From the NCBI RefSeq assembly GCF_000600975.2, contig NZ_KK088653.1, forward strand, positions 744,501 through 808,500: a stretch of 64,000 nt of DNA, given 5' to 3'. The number at the start of each line of letters is the position of its first letter. Position 1 is the first letter of the stretch. The stretch comes from Limimaricola hongkongensis DSM 17492. Lineage in GTDB: Bacteria > Pseudomonadota > Alphaproteobacteria > Rhodobacterales > Rhodobacteraceae. The notes beneath the pieces are model-generated. The model searched no databases. It was not told the DNA's origin and saw only the letters and a list, made by a program, of their open reading frames with translations. Positions 5,324 to 16,200 of this stretch are shown here, piece by piece. The position numbers were made by a program, and so were the translations under genes.

Positions 5324-7104
5324 TCCGACGGCCGCTGCGTCCGCTGGCGCGAATCCTCAAGGCGCGCGAGCGCGGCGAGAACCCCGATGCGATCGAACGC
5401 GAAAACCTGCGGCTGCGCCACGAGGAGAGCCGCGACCGCGCCCGCAGCCGCGCCGAGGGGCGGCTTCTGGTGCTGGGCGGCTTCTTCTTTCTCGCCTTCA
5501 TCACGATCGGGCTGAAGATGGGCAGCATGGCGGGCGCCCCCGCCGAAGAGCCGCGCGCCTCCGCCTCGGGCAACCCGATCATCGCCCAGCGCGCCGATAT
5601 CACCGACCGGCAGGGCCGGATTCTCGCCACCAATCTCGACACCTACGCGCTGTATGCGCAGCCGCCGCAGATGATCGACCCCGCCCGCTCGGCCGCCGAG
5701 CTGGTGCGGATCTTCCCCGAGCTCGACGCGCAGGAGCTGCTTGCCGATTTCACCGGCCCGCGCAAATTCCTGTGGATCCGCAAGCAGATCAGCCCCGAGC
5801 AGCGGCAGGCCGTGCACGACATCGGCGATCCGGGGCTGCTGTTCGGCCCGCGCGAGATGCGGATCTATCCCAACGGCCCCGTCGCCGCGCACATCCTCGG
5901 CGGCGCGAGCTATGGCCGCGAGGGCGTCTCCTCGGCCGAGGTGATCGGCGTGGCCGGGGTGGAGCGGCGGTTCGACGCCTATCTGCGCGATCCGGCCAAT
6001 GAAGGCGCGCCGCTGAAGCTGTCGCTCGACCTGACCGTGCAGTCGGCGGTCGAGGAGGTGCTGGCGGGCGGCATGAACCTGCTCAACGCGCGCGGTGCCG
6101 CGGCGGTGCTGATGGAGGCCAAGACCGGCGAGATCGTCGCCATGGCCAGCCTGCCGGATTTCGACCCCAATAACCGGCCCCGGCCGCTGCTGACCGGATC
6201 GCCCGGCGACAGCCCGCTTTTCAACCGCATGGTGCAGGGCGTCTACGAGCTCGGTTCGGTGTTCAAGATTTTCACGGTGGCGCAGGCGCTCGACATGGGG
6301 CTGGTGCAGCCTTCCACCATGGTCGAGACTAAGGGCCCGTTGACATGGGGCCGGTTCCGCATCCGCGATTTCCACAATTACGGCCCCGAGCTGTCGGTCA
6401 CCGACGTGATCGTCGAATCCTCGAACATCGGCACCTCGCGCATGGCGATGATGATCGGCGCCGAGAAGCAGCGCGAGTTTCTGGGCCAGCTCGGCATGTT
6501 CGAGCCGACCGAGGTCGAGATGGTCGAGGCGCCGACAGGGCGCCCCTTGCTGCCGGCGCAATGGTCCGAGATCTCGACCATGACGATTTCCTACGGGCAC
6601 GGTCTGTCGGTCTCGCCGCTGCATCTCGCCGCCGGGTACGCGATGCTGGCCAATGGCGGGCGCAAGGTCGCGCCGACCTTGCTGCACAAGGGCGCACGCG
6701 CGCCCGGTGAGCGTATCGTCAGCGAACAGACCGCCGCCGCGACCCGCGCCATGCTGCGCGCCGTGGTCAGCCGCGGTACCGCCAGCCTCGGCGATGTCGA
6801 AGGCTACGAGGTGGGTGGCAAGACCGGCACCGCCGACAAGCCGCGCGAGAATGGCGGCGGCTATTATGACGACAAGGTGATCGCCACCTTCGCCGGCATG
6901 TTCCCGGCGACCGATCCCGAATACGTGATCATCGTCACGCTCGACGAGCCGGTGGAAACCACGGGCTCGCGGCCCCGCCGCACCGCCGGCTGGACCGCTG
7001 TTCCGGTGGCCGCCGAGATGATCCGGCGCGCGGCGCCGCTGCTCGGCCTCAGACCGCAGGTTGAAGGCGCGCCCTTCGAGGGTATATCGCTGGCCGCGAA
7101 CTGA
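5320..7104 (+). CDS. ftsI: Septal peptidoglycan transpeptidase FtsI (PBP3)
   Basis: The 594-residue class B penicillin-binding protein cross-links septal peptidoglycan. It has a cytoplasmic tail, one membrane anchor at about residues 49-66, a pedestal domain and a transpeptidase domain. The active-site motifs are SVFK (Ser313 nucleophile, Lys316), SSN (367-369) and KTG (501-503). The GTG start at 5320 overlaps the ftsL stop and is preceded by GAGGA. Starting further upstream would run through ftsL in another frame. It acts with FtsW, encoded later in the cluster. Confidence 0.96.
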   Translation: MIRRPLRPLARILKARERGENPDAIERENLRLRHEESRDRARSRAEGRLLVLGGFFFLAFITIGLKMGSMAGAPAEEPRASASGNPIIAQRADITDRQGRILATNLDTYALYAQPPQMIDPARSAAELVRIFPELDAQELLADFTGPRKFLWIRKQISPEQRQAVHDIGDPGLLFGPREMRIYPNGPVAAHILGGASYGREGVSSAEVIGVAGVERRFDAYLRDPANEGAPLKLSLDLTVQSAVEEVLAGGMNLLNARGAAAVLMEAKTGEIVAMASLPDFDPNNRPRPLLTGSPGDSPLFNRMVQGVYELGSVFKIFTVAQALDMGLVQPSTMVETKGPLTWGRFRIRDFHNYGPELSVTDVIVESSNIGTSRMAMMIGAEKQREFLGQLGMFEPTEVEMVEAPTGRPLLPAQWSEISTMTISYGHGLSVSPLHLAAGYAMLANGGRKVAPTLLHKGARAPGERIVSEQTAAATRAMLRAVVSRGTASLGDVEGYEVGGKTGTADKPRENGGGYYDDKVIATFAGMFPATDPEYVIIVTLDEPVETTGSRPRRTAGWTAVPVAAEMIRRAAPLLGLRPQVEGAPFEGISLAAN

Positions 7105-7122
7105 GGGCGGCGAGGGGCTGAC

Positions 7123-8625
7123 ATGGACGGCAAACAGGCCACGCTGGCCGAACTGGGGCTGACGGCGCAGGGCGGTCGCGACACGCGGATCACGGGGCTT
7201 TCGGTGGACAGCCGCGACGTGCGCGAGGGCCATCTCTTCGCGGCGCTGCCCGGCAGCGTCGCGCATGGCGCGGGCTTTGTCGAGTTGGCGCTCGAGGCTG
7301 GCGCCGCGGCGATTCTCACCGATGCGGAGGGCGCGCGCATCGTCGCGCCCGCGCTGGCGGGCCGCGCGGCGGCGCTCGTCGTGGCCGAAGAGCCGCGGCA
7401 GGCGCTGGCGCGCGCCGCGGCGCTGTGGTTCGGGCCCGCCCCGGAAACGGTGGTCGCCGTCACCGGCACCAACGGCAAGACCTCCGTGTCGACCTTCGCG
7501 CGCCAGATCTGGACCGCGATGGGGCGGCGCGCGGTCAATCTCGGCACCACCGGGGTCGAGGGCGCATGGACCTATCCGCTGCGCCACACCACGCCCGAGC
7601 CGATCACCCTGCACCGGGCGCTGGCCTTGGCCGCGCGCGAAGGTGTCACGCATGTGGCGATGGAGGCCTCGTCGCACGGGCTCGACCAGCACCGGCTCGA
7701 CGGGGTGATCCCGGCGGCGGCGGGCTTCACCAATTTCAGCCAGGATCATCTCGACTACCACGAAAGCTTCGAGGCCTATTTCGAGGCCAAGCTGGCGCTG
7801 TTCGACCGGGTGCTGCCCGAGGAAGGCGTGGTCGCTACCAATCTCGACGATCCCAAGGGCGCCGAGATCGCCCGCCGCTGTGCCGCGCGCGGGCAGGAGG
7901 TGATCGGCGTGGGCCGGGCCGACGGCGCGCGGCTGCGGCTGCTGGCGCAGCGCTTCGACGCCACCGGGCAGGAGCTGCGATTCGCGTGGCAGGGCACGGC
8001 GCGGATGTGCCGGCTCGATCTCGTCGGCGGGTTTCAGGCCGAAAACGTGCTTCTGGCGGCGGCGCTGGTGATCGGCGCGGGCGAGGACCCCGACGAGGTG
8101 TTCCGCGCGCTGCCCGAGCTGACCACCGTGCGGGGCCGGATGCAGCTTGCGGCGCGGCGTGGCCATGGCGCGACGGTCTTCGTCGATTACGCCCACACCC
8201 CGGACGCGGTGGAGACGGCGCTGAAGGCGCTGCGCCCGCATGTGATGGGGCGCATCGTCGCCCTTGTCGGCGCGGGCGGCGACCGCGATCGCTCCAAGCG
8301 GCCGCTGATGGGGGCTGCGGCGGCGCATAACGCCGACGCGGTGATCGTGACCGACGACAACCCCCGCACCGAGGATCCCGCCGCGATCCGCGCCGCCGTG
8401 CTCGACGGCGCGCGCGGCGTCGTCGGCGGGGCCGAGAGCGTGATCGAGACCGGCGACCGGGCCGAGGCGATCCTGCGCGGAGTCGACGCGCTGGGGCCGG
8501 GGGATGCGCTGCTGATCTGCGGCAAGGGCCACGAGACCGGCCAGATCGTGGGCCATGACGTGCTGCCCTTCGACGATGCCGAGCAGGCCTCGGTCGCCGT
8601 GGCGGCGCTGGAGGGGCAGGCATGA
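7123..8625 (+). CDS. murE: UDP-MurNAc-L-Ala-D-Glu:meso-diaminopimelate ligase MurE
   Basis: The cytosolic Mur ligase adds the third residue of the stem peptide. It has 500 residues in three domains. The ATP-binding motif TGTNGKTS starts at residue 114. The DDNPR motif at 411-415 is characteristic of enzymes selecting meso-diaminopimelate rather than lysine, consistent with a Gram-negative wall. Its stop overlaps the murF start (ATGA), so the two are coupled. Confidence 0.97.
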   Translation: MDGKQATLAELGLTAQGGRDTRITGLSVDSRDVREGHLFAALPGSVAHGAGFVELALEAGAAAILTDAEGARIVAPALAGRAAALVVAEEPRQALARAAALWFGPAPETVVAVTGTNGKTSVSTFARQIWTAMGRRAVNLGTTGVEGAWTYPLRHTTPEPITLHRALALAAREGVTHVAMEASSHGLDQHRLDGVIPAAAGFTNFSQDHLDYHESFEAYFEAKLALFDRVLPEEGVVATNLDDPKGAEIARRCAARGQEVIGVGRADGARLRLLAQRFDATGQELRFAWQGTARMCRLDLVGGFQAENVLLAAALVIGAGEDPDEVFRALPELTTVRGRMQLAARRGHGATVFVDYAHTPDAVETALKALRPHVMGRIVALVGAGGDRDRSKRPLMGAAAAHNADAVIVTDDNPRTEDPAAIRAAVLDGARGVVGGAESVIETGDRAEAILRGVDALGPGDALLICGKGHETGQIVGHDVLPFDDAEQASVAVAALEGQA

Positions 8626-10064
8626 CGCTCTGGACCGCACAGGACGCCGCCGCCGCGACCGGCGGGCGCGCCACGCGCGACTGGGCCGCCACCGGCGTTT
8701 CCATCGACACGCGCACGATCCGGCCCGGCGATCTCTTCGTGGCGCTCGAAGCGGCGCGCGACGGGCATGACTTCGTGGCGCAGGCGCTTGAAAAGGGCGC
8801 CGCCGCCGCGATGGTGACCCGCATCCCCGCGGGCGTCCCGGACGATGCGCCGCTGCTGCTGGTCGACGCGGTGCTTCCGGCGCTGGAGCGGCTGGGCCGC
8901 GCCGGGCGCGCGCGCAGCAAGGCCCGCGTCGCCGCGATCACCGGCTCGGTCGGCAAGACGTCGACCAAGGAAATGCTGCGCGCCGCGCTCGAAGGGCAGG
9001 GCCGCGTCCACGCCGCCGAGGCAAGCTACAACAACCATTGGGGCGTGCCGCTCACATTGGCCCGGATGCCCGCCGACACCGATTTCGCGGTGATCGAGAT
9101 CGGCATGAACCATCCCGGCGAAATCGCGCCGCTGGCGCGCATGGCCCGCCCGCATGTGGCAATGATCACCACGGTGGCGGCGGTGCATCTGGAGGCCTTC
9201 GAGAGTGTCGAGGGCATCGCGCATGAAAAGGCGTCGATCTTCGAGGGGCTGGAGCCCGGTGGCTGCGCGGTGGTCAATGGTGATCTCGCGGTCAGCCCGA
9301 TCCTCCGCGCCGCGGCCCGCGCGGCGGGCGCGAAGATCATCGGCTTCGGCAATGGGATCAGCAATCACCACCGGCTGCGCGAGGCGCATCTGCGCGGCGG
9401 CGCGACCGTGGGCAAGGCGCGGCTGTGGCGTACCGAGGTGATGCTCAAGGTCGCGACCGAAGGCCGGCATTTCATGGTCAACGCGCTGGGCGTGATCGCC
9501 GTGGCGCAGGCCATGGGCGCCGACCGGGCGCGGGCGATCTGCAACCTCTCCGCATGGGCACCGCCCGCCGGGCGCGGCACGCGCGAGACGGTGGTGATCG
9601 ACCCCGCCCGCGACGGCGACACGCTCGAGCTGATCGATGACAGCTTCAACGCCAACCCCACCTCGCTTTCGGCGTCGCTCGCGGTGCTGGCCGCCGCGCC
9701 GACCCGCGACGGGGTGGGCCGGGTGCATCGCGGCCGCCGCATCGCGATCCTTGGCGACATGCTGGAGCTGGGCCCGCGCGAGCGCGAGATGCATGCCGAG
9801 ATGGCCGAAGACCCCGCGATGCCGGCGATCGGATGCGTGCATTGCGTGGGCCCGCGGATGCGGGCGCTGCACGACGCGCTGCCGCCCGAGCGGCGCGGCC
9901 GCTGGGTCGAAAAGGTCGAGGATCTGATCCCCGACACGGCCCGGATCGTCGATTCCGGCGATGTTGTGCTGGTCAAGGGCTCGAAAGGCAGCCATGTGAG
10001 CCGCCTCGTTGACGCGATCCGCAAACTGGGGCAACGGACCCCCTCCGGCGACAAGGAGGCCTGA
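8622..10064 (+). CDS. murF: UDP-MurNAc-tripeptide:D-Ala-D-Ala ligase MurF
   Basis: The 480-residue Mur ligase adds the D-Ala-D-Ala made by Ddl (encoded at 18902) to complete the UDP-MurNAc pentapeptide. It shows the ligase P-loop [14 protein letters not shown] near residue 107, the [10 protein letters not shown] block, and the C-terminal [10 protein letters not shown] motif. Start and stop overlap or abut murE and mraY (six bases to mraY). Confidence 0.96.
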   Translation: MTLWTAQDAAAATGGRATRDWAATGVSIDTRTIRPGDLFVALEAARDGHDFVAQALEKGAAAAMVTRIPAGVPDDAPLLLVDAVLPALERLGRAGRARSKARVAAITGSVGKTSTKEMLRAALEGQGRVHAAEASYNNHWGVPLTLARMPADTDFAVIEIGMNHPGEIAPLARMARPHVAMITTVAAVHLEAFESVEGIAHEKASIFEGLEPGGCAVVNGDLAVSPILRAAARAAGAKIIGFGNGISNHHRLREAHLRGGATVGKARLWRTEVMLKVATEGRHFMVNALGVIAVAQAMGADRARAICNLSAWAPPAGRGTRETVVIDPARDGDTLELIDDSFNANPTSLSASLAVLAAAPTRDGVGRVHRGRRIAILGDMLELGPREREMHAEMAEDPAMPAIGCVHCVGPRMRALHDALPPERRGRWVEKVEDLIPDTARIVDSGDVVLVKGSKGSHVSRLVDAIRKLGQRTPSGDKEA

Positions 10065-10069
10065 GGCCC

Positions 10070-11152
10070 ATGCTCTATCTGCTGACGCTGCTGTCCGACG
10101 GCGGCGACCTGTTCAACCTGTTCCGCTACATCACCTTCCGCGCGGGCGGGGCCTTCCTGACGTCGCTGCTGTTCGGTTTCCTGTTCGGGCCGCCGCTGAT
10201 CAACGTGCTGCGCCGCACCCAGGGGAAAGGCCAGCCGATCCGCGCCGACGGCCCCGAGGGGCACATCGCCAAGGCGGGTACGCCGACCATGGGCGGGCTG
10301 TTGATCGTCGGCGCGGTGGTCACCTCGACGGTGCTCTGGGCGCGGCTCGACAATCCCTACGTGCTGATGGTGCTGTTCGTGACGCTGGGCTTCGCGCTGA
10401 TCGGCTTTGCCGACGACTATGCCAAGGTCCGCAAGCAGAACACCGACGGCGTGTCGGGCAAGCTGCGTCTTGCGATCGGCTTTTCGATCGCCGCGCTCGC
10501 GGGCTGGTGGGCGGCGATGTACCACCCCGACAACCTGACCAACCAACTGGCCTTTCCGGTCTATAACGAGATGCTGCTCAACCTCGGCATCCTGTTCGTG
10601 CCCTTTGCGATGATCGTCATCGTCGGCGCGGCCAACGCGGTGAACCTGACCGACGGTCTCGACGGGCTGGCCATCATGCCGGTGATGATCGCCGCGGGCG
10701 CCTTCGGCATCATCGCCTATGCGGTGGGCCGCACCGATTTCACCGAGTATCTCGGCGTGCACTACGTTCCCGACACCGGCGAGATCCTCATTTTCACCAT
10801 GGGGCTGATCGGCGGGGGCCTCGGGTTCCTGTGGTACAACGCCCCGCCCGCCGCCGTCTTCATGGGCGACACCGGCTCCCTCGCGCTTGGCGGCGGTCTC
10901 GGCGCCATCGCTGTCGCCACCAAGCACGAGATCGTGCTGTCGATCGTCGGCGGGCTGTTCGTGGTCGAGGCGCTTTCGGTGATCGTGCAGGTGCTCTACT
11001 TCAAGCGCACCGGGCGCCGCGTCTTCTTGATGGCGCCGATCCATCACCACTATGAGAAGAAGGGCTGGTCCGAGCCACAGATCGTCATCCGCTTCTGGAT
11101 CATCTCGCTGATCCTCGCGATGATCGGGCTGGCCACGCTCAAGCTGCGCTGA
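10070..11152 (+). CDS. mraY: Phospho-MurNAc-pentapeptide translocase MraY
   Basis: The integral membrane enzyme transfers phospho-MurNAc-pentapeptide from UDP to undecaprenyl phosphate, forming lipid I. The 360-residue protein has about ten transmembrane segments. Diagnostic blocks are KAGTPTMGG (about residue 66), FADDYAKV (about residue 115), [13 protein letters not shown] (about residue 190) and the [13 protein letters not shown] histidine motif (about residue 322). Confidence 0.97.
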   Translation: MLYLLTLLSDGGDLFNLFRYITFRAGGAFLTSLLFGFLFGPPLINVLRRTQGKGQPIRADGPEGHIAKAGTPTMGGLLIVGAVVTSTVLWARLDNPYVLMVLFVTLGFALIGFADDYAKVRKQNTDGVSGKLRLAIGFSIAALAGWWAAMYHPDNLTNQLAFPVYNEMLLNLGILFVPFAMIVIVGAANAVNLTDGLDGLAIMPVMIAAGAFGIIAYAVGRTDFTEYLGVHYVPDTGEILIFTMGLIGGGLGFLWYNAPPAAVFMGDTGSLALGGGLGAIAVATKHEIVLSIVGGLFVVEALSVIVQVLYFKRTGRRVFLMAPIHHHYEKKGWSEPQIVIRFWIISLILAMIGLATLKLR

Positions 11153-11170
11153 GTTTCACGGAGAGAGATT

Positions 11171-12569
11171 ATGATCCCGGTTCGCGGACATGAGGGCCAG
11201 ACCGTCGCCGTTCTCGGCCTTGGCCGCTCGGGCCGGGCCACGGCGGCGGCGCTCAAGGCGGGCGGTGCGCAGGTCATCGCATGGGATGATGGCCCCTCGG
11301 GCCGCGAGGCGGCCGAGGCCGAGGGCATCGAGCTGCGCGACCTGACGCGGGCCTCGGCCTATGAGGGCGTGTCGCTGCTCGTCACCTCGCCAGGCATCCC
11401 GCATCTCTACCCGGCGCCGCATGCCGCCATTCAGGCGGCATGGGAGGCCGGGGTGCCGGTCGACAACGATATCGGCCTGTTCTTTCGCAGCTTCGCGACC
11501 GAAGGGTTCGACCAGTTCGACACGCTGCCGCGCATCGTCGCCGTGACCGGCTCGAATGGCAAATCGACCACCTCGGCGCTGATCCACCACATCCTGACCG
11601 AGAACGGGCGCGCGGCGCAGCTTGCGGGCAATATCGGCCGTGGCGTGCTCGATCTCGAACCGCCGCATGACGGCGAGGTCGTGGTGCTGGAGCTGTCGAG
11701 CTACCAGACGGAGCTTGCGCGCGCGCTGACACCCGACATCGCGGTGCTGACCAACCTGTCGCCCGACCATCTCGACCGACATGCCGGGCCGGGCGGCTAT
11801 TTCGCGGCCAAGCGGCGGCTGTTTTCCGAAGGCGGGCCGGACCGCGCCGTGATCGGCGTCGACGAGAACGAAGGCCGCTACCTCGCCAACCAGCTTGCCA
11901 CCGCGGCCGCCGACGACCGGGTCATCGCCATCTCCTCGGGCCGCAAGCTCACCGGGCCGGGCTGGAACGTCTTTGCCCGCAAGGGCTTTCTCGCCGAATA
12001 CCGCAAGGGCCGTCAGGTCGCCTCGGTCGATCTGCGCGACATCCCCGGCCTGCCGGGCGCGCACAACCACCAGAATGCCTGCGCCGCATGGGCGACCGCG
12101 CGGGCGCTGGGCCTCGGGCCGCGCGGCATCGAGGCGGCGCTGCGCTCCTATCCCGGCCTGCCGCATCGTTCGCAGCGCGTGGCCGAAAAAGGACGGCGTG
12201 GCCTTCGTCAACGACAGCAAGGCCACCAATGTCGACGCCGCCGCCAAGGCGCTCGCGGCCTTTCCGCGTATCCGCTGGATCTGCGGCGGGCTGGAGAAGG
12301 AAGGCGGGGTCTCGGGGCTCGGCGCGGGGTTGGAACATGTGGCCAAGGCCTATGTGATCGGGCGCGAGGCCGAGGCCTTCGCGGTGAAGCTGCCGGGCGT
12401 CGAGGCCGAGGTTTGCGGCACTATGGCCCGCGCCGTGGAGCGGGCCATGGCCGAGGCGGAGCCGGGCGACACGGTGCTTCTGGCGCCGGCGGCGGCGAGC
12501 TTCGATCAATACGACAATTTCGAGAAGCGCGGCGATGATTTCGTGGCCCAGGTGCGCGACCGGCTTTGA
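11171..12569 (+). pseudogene. murD: UDP-MurNAc-L-alanine:D-glutamate ligase MurD, single-base frameshift
   Basis: Read as one frame plus one correction, this is a full-length MurD of about 465 residues. It has an N-terminal Rossmann domain ([13 protein letters not shown]), the ATP loop TGSNGKST at residue 126, the SSYQTE and LSPDHLDRH blocks and a C-terminal domain with NDSKATN. The frame breaks after GTGGCCGA: a run of five A at 12186-12190 should be four, giving GAA AAG GAC. The true C-terminus continues in the next frame to 12569. MurD is essential and no second copy is in the window, so a sequencing or assembly error is the most likely cause. The Mur ligase adds D-glutamate as the second stem residue. 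Confidence 0.9.
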
Positions 12570-12584
12570 AGAGGTGCGGGGCGG

Positions 12585-13775
12585 TCAGCCGCCCTGCGCG
12601 ATCGCCGTGCCTGCGGCAAAGCCCGACGCCCATGCCCATTGGAAATTGTAGCCGCCGAGCCAGCCGGTCACGTCGACGCATTCGCCGATGAAATGCAGCC
12701 CCGGCACCGATTTCGCCGCCATCGTCTTGGACGACAGCGCGTCGGTCGACACGCCGCCCAGCGTCACCTCCGCCGTGCGGTAGCCTTCGGTCCCCGACGG
12801 TGTCAGCCGCCAGTCGCGCAAGGCGCCGCACAGCGCGTCGATGGCGCGATCGGACTGGTCGGCCATGTTGCCCGGCATCGGGTGGTCTTCGGCCCATGCC
12901 TCGACCAGCCGCGCGGGCAGGTGCTGCGCCAGGACCGTCTTGACCGCCTTCTTGCCATCGCTGCGCCGCGCCACCCGTAGCGCCTCTGCAAGCTGCCCGC
13001 CGGGGGCGAGATCGAGCCGGATTTCCCCGCCCTCGCGCCAATAGGACGAGGCCTGCAGGATCGCCGGACCCGACAGCCCGCGATGCGTGAACAAAAGCGC
13101 CTCCTCGAAGGCCGGGCCGTCCGCCTGCGCGCGGACGGGGAGCGCCACGCCCGACAGGCCCGAGAACCGGTCGGGAAAGGTCAGCGGCACGAGGCCGGGA
13201 CGGGTGTCGGTGACGGCGATGCCGAACTGCTCGGCGATGCGGTAGGCGAGGCCGGTCGCGCCCATTTTCGGGATCGACTTGCCGCCTGTGGCCACGACGA
13301 CATGGGCGGCGCGGATCGTCTCGCGTCGGCCCGACCGTTCGATCACCGCGCGAAAGCCTCTGTCGTCGCGCGCGATCTCGACCAGCGCGGTGTCCAGCGC
13401 CACCTGCGCCCCGGCATCGCGCGCCTCCTCCATCAACATGGCGACGATCTGCGTGGCCTTGCCGTCGCAGAACAGCTGGCCCAGCGTCTTTTCGTGCCAG
13501 GCGATGCCGTGTTTCTTCACGAGGTCGAGAAAATCCCATGGGGTGTAGCGCGCCAGCGCCGATTTGTGGAAATGGGGATTCGCGCCGAGGAAGCATTCGG
13601 GCCCGGTGCGGATATTCGTGAAGTTGCATCGCCCGCCACCAGAGATGCGAATCTTCTCGCCGGGGTTGCGCGCGTGGTCGATCACCAGCGTGTCGCCCCC
13701 CGCATGCATGGCCGCGAAAAGCCCCGCGGCGCCGGCGCCGAGGACCAGTGTGTTGATATGCCGGGTGTTGTTCAT
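12585..13775 (-). CDS. HI0933/BaiN-family FAD-dependent oxidoreductase
   Basis: A 396-residue flavoprotein starting MNNTRHINTLVLGAGAAGLF, a Rossmann dinucleotide-binding fold with GAGAAG. The RISGGGRCNFTN block is diagnostic of the HI0933/TIGR00275 family. The C-terminal ECVDVTGWLGGYNFQWAWAS block completes the FAD site. An alternative GTG start at 13802 would add nine residues. The ATG at 13775 is preferred because the Rossmann strand begins directly after it. The gene is convergent with murD and divergent from ftsW, splitting the dcw cluster. The physiological substrate of the family is not established. Confidence 0.88.
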   Translation of the reverse strand: MNNTRHINTLVLGAGAAGLFAAMHAGGDTLVIDHARNPGEKIRISGGGRCNFTNIRTGPECFLGANPHFHKSALARYTPWDFLDLVKKHGIAWHEKTLGQLFCDGKATQIVAMLMEEARDAGAQVALDTALVEIARDDRGFRAVIERSGRRETIRAAHVVVATGGKSIPKMGATGLAYRIAEQFGIAVTDTRPGLVPLTFPDRFSGLSGVALPVRAQADGPAFEEALLFTHRGLSGPAILQASSYWREGGEIRLDLAPGGQLAEALRVARRSDGKKAVKTVLAQHLPARLVEAWAEDHPMPGNMADQSDRAIDALCGALRDWRLTPSGTEGYRTAEVTLGGVSTDALSSKTMAAKSVPGLHFIGECVDVTGWLGGYNFQWAWASGFAAGTAIAQGG

Positions 13776-13844
13776 GCCCGCGACCTGCCGCTTTTCTGCC
13801 ACGGGCTCAAGCCTTGTTGACGCCGGGACTGGACGTTATTTTCA

Positions 13845-13873
13845 TGGTCAATCTACTACTTTCGCGCTAGTAT
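13845..13873 (+). promoter_or_regulatory. Candidate promoter for ftsW
   Basis: TGGTCA and TAGTAT, each four of six to consensus, are 17 bases apart and lie about 55 bases before the ftsW start. A promoter is expected here because the convergent flavoprotein gene interrupts the plus-strand operon. Confidence 0.35.
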
Positions 13874-13927
13874 CTCCCACAGACCCGCACAAAGCGGGCA
13901 GGGCAGAGACAATCAGGCAGCAAGTTC

Positions 13928-15094
13928 ATGACCGAAATGGTGCATGGAGCGGTCCCGGTTCGGACCGTCGATCCAATTCTCCCGCGCTGGTGGCGCACCA
14001 TCGATGTCTGGACCATGTCCTGCATCCTGCTGCTGTTCGCGATCGGCATCCTGCTGGGTCTCGCGGCCTCGCCGCCGCTAGCGGCGCGCAACGGGCTCGA
14101 CCCGTTCTACTATGTCAGCCGCCAGGCGTTTTTCGGCCTCTTGTCGCTCGGCGTGATGATGGGTGTGTCGATGATGACGCCGCAGCTTGTGCGCCGTCTC
14201 GCGGTGCTGGGCTTTGCGGGCGCCTTCGTGGCGCTGGCGCTGCTGCCGGTCTTCGGCACCGATTTCGGCAAGGGCGCGGTGCGCTGGTATTCTTTCGGCT
14301 TCGCAAGCGTGCAGCCCTCCGAGTTCCTCAAGCCCGGCTTCGTCGTCGTGGCGGCGTGGTTCATGGCGGCGGGGATGGAGCCCTCCGGTCCTCCGGGACG
14401 GATCTGGTCCTTCGCGCTGGCTTTCACCATCGTCATGTTCCTCGCGCTGCAGCCCGATTTCGGCCAGGCGGCGCTGGTGCTGTTTTCCTGGGGCGTGATG
14501 TATTTCGTCGGCGGCGCGCCGATGGTGCTGCTTCTGGGGCTCGCGGGCGTGGTCGTGCTGGCCGGCACCTTCGCCTATAACAACTCCGAACACTTCGCGC
14601 GGCGCATCGACGGCTTTCTCTCCGCCGAGGTCGATCCCACCACCCAGCTCGGCTACGCCACCAACGCGATCCGCGAAGGCGGCTTCTTCGGCGTCGGCGT
14701 CGGCGAGGGGCAGGTGAAATGGTCGCTGCCCGACGCGCATACCGATTTCATCATCGCGGTGGCGGCCGAGGAATACGGGCTGGTCTGCGTCATGGTGATC
14801 ATCGCGCTCTACGCCACGATCGTGGTGCGGTCGCTGCTGCGGCTGATGCGCGAGCGCGACACCTTCATCCGGCTGGCGGGCACCGGTCTCGCCTGCGCCT
14901 TCGGCGTGCAGGCGATGATCAACATGGGCGTCGCGGTGCGGCTGCTGCCCGCCAAGGGCATGACGCTGCCCTTCGTGAGCTATGGTGGCTCATCGGTGAT
15001 CGCGAGCGGAATCGCGCTCGGCATGCTGCTGGCCTTCACCCGCACCCGTCCGCAGGGCGGCATCGGCGACATCCTGCTGCGGCGGGGCCGCTGA
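13928..15094 (+). CDS. ftsW: Septal peptidoglycan glycosyltransferase FtsW
   Basis: A 388-residue SEDS-family membrane protein with about ten transmembrane helices. It polymerises lipid II into glycan strands at the septum in complex with FtsI. Family blocks are [20 protein letters not shown] (about residue 117), LQPDFGQA (about residue 175), the periplasmic [17 protein letters not shown] loop (about residue 270) and the C-terminal [13 protein letters not shown]. Its stop overlaps the murG start by one base (TGATG). Confidence 0.96.
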   Translation: MTEMVHGAVPVRTVDPILPRWWRTIDVWTMSCILLLFAIGILLGLAASPPLAARNGLDPFYYVSRQAFFGLLSLGVMMGVSMMTPQLVRRLAVLGFAGAFVALALLPVFGTDFGKGAVRWYSFGFASVQPSEFLKPGFVVVAAWFMAAGMEPSGPPGRIWSFALAFTIVMFLALQPDFGQAALVLFSWGVMYFVGGAPMVLLLGLAGVVVLAGTFAYNNSEHFARRIDGFLSAEVDPTTQLGYATNAIREGGFFGVGVGEGQVKWSLPDAHTDFIIAVAAEEYGLVCVMVIIALYATIVVRSLLRLMRERDTFIRLAGTGLACAFGVQAMINMGVAVRLLPAKGMTLPFVSYGGSSVIASGIALGMLLAFTRTRPQGGIGDILLRRGR

Positions 15095-16200
15095 TGGCCG
15101 CGCCGCTTCTCGTCATCGCCGCCGGGGGCACCGGCGGGCACATGTTCCCGGCGCAGGCGCTGGCCGAGCTGATGCTGACCCGTGGCTGGCGGGTGAAGCT
15201 GTCCACGGATGCGCGCGGCGCGCGCTACACGCAGAATTTCCCTCGCGAGGTCGAAATCGAACAGGTCGGTTCGGGCACCTTCGCGCGGGGCGGTCTGTCG
15301 GCGCGGGCGCTGGCGCCGGCGCGGATCGGCTGCGGCATCGTGGCGGCGGTGACGCGGATGATGCGCGACCGGCCCGCCGTGGTGGTGGGGTTCGGCGGCT
15401 ACCCGTCGATCCCGGCACTGGCCGCGGCGACGATCCTCAAGCTGCCGCGCATGATCCACGAGCAGAACGGCGTTCTGGGCCGGGTCAACGCGCTGTTCGC
15501 GCGCCGCGTCCACGCGGTGGCCTGCGGCACATGGCCGACCGAGCTGCCCTCGGGCGTCGAGGCGATCCACACCGGCAACCCGGTGCGCCGCTCGGTGCTG
15601 GACCGCTCCGGCGCGGCCTATATCCCGCCGGGCGACTACCCGATGTCGGTTCTGGTGATCGGCGGCAGCCAGGGCGCGCGCATTCTCAGCGACGTGGTGC
15701 CGCCCGCGATCGCGGGGCTGCCCGCCGCGCTGCGCCGCCAGGTCCGGGTCAGCCACCAGGCCCGTGAGGAGGACGTGCAGCGCGTCTCCACCTATTACTC
15801 CGACGAAGGCATCGACGCCGACGTGCAGACCTTCTTTGCCGACCTGCCGACCCGGATGAGCGAGGCGCAGCTGGTGATCTGCCGCTCGGGCGCCTCGACC
15901 ATCGCGGATCTGAGCGTGATCGGCCGGCCCTCGGTGCTCGTGCCCTTTGCCGCCGCCGCCGCCGATCACCAGACCGCCAATGCGCGCGGTCTTGTCGGGG
16001 CCGGGGCCGCGATCATGTTCCCCGAAAGCCGGTTCCACGTGGAGACACTCACCGAGCAGGTGGCGCTGGTGCTGGGCAACAGCGACGGCGCGATGCGCAT
16101 GGCGCATGCCGCGCGCGGCGCGGGCGTGCCCGACGCGGCGGAGAGGCTTGCGGGGGTTGTCGAACGCCTCGCGGAAGGACAGAAGGAGCCGGATTCTTGA
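15094..16200 (+). CDS. murG: UDP-GlcNAc:undecaprenyl-PP-MurNAc-pentapeptide GlcNAc transferase MurG
   Basis: The peripheral membrane enzyme converts lipid I to lipid II. The 368-residue GT-B fold starts [20 protein letters not shown], with the G-loop at residues 11-15. [11 protein letters not shown] and the [11 protein letters not shown] block follow. A second glycine loop, [10 protein letters not shown], is near residue 188, and the donor-binding [11 protein letters not shown] is near residue 265. The start at 15094 overlaps the ftsW stop. Confidence 0.96.
   Translation: MAAPLLVIAAGGTGGHMFPAQALAELMLTRGWRVKLSTDARGARYTQNFPREVEIEQVGSGTFARGGLSARALAPARIGCGIVAAVTRMMRDRPAVVVGFGGYPSIPALAAATILKLPRMIHEQNGVLGRVNALFARRVHAVACGTWPTELPSGVEAIHTGNPVRRSVLDRSGAAYIPPGDYPMSVLVIGGSQGARILSDVVPPAIAGLPAALRRQVRVSHQAREEDVQRVSTYYSDEGIDADVQTFFADLPTRMSEAQLVICRSGASTIADLSVIGRPSVLVPFAAAAADHQTANARGLVGAGAAIMFPESRFHVETLTEQVALVLGNSDGAMRMAHAARGAGVPDAAERLAGVVERLAEGQKEPDS

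Noticed and set aside
5131-8640. Minus-strand open frame of 1169 codons
   Set aside because: It is antisense to ftsI and murE, which are unmistakable. Long antisense frames are expected at this GC content, and its composition (His/Arg/Gly-rich) is unlike a protein.
12186-12190. Programmed ribosomal frameshift in murD
   Set aside because: There is no slippery heptamer, no downstream pseudoknot is evident, and no product of the shifted frame is known. An insertion error explains it more simply.
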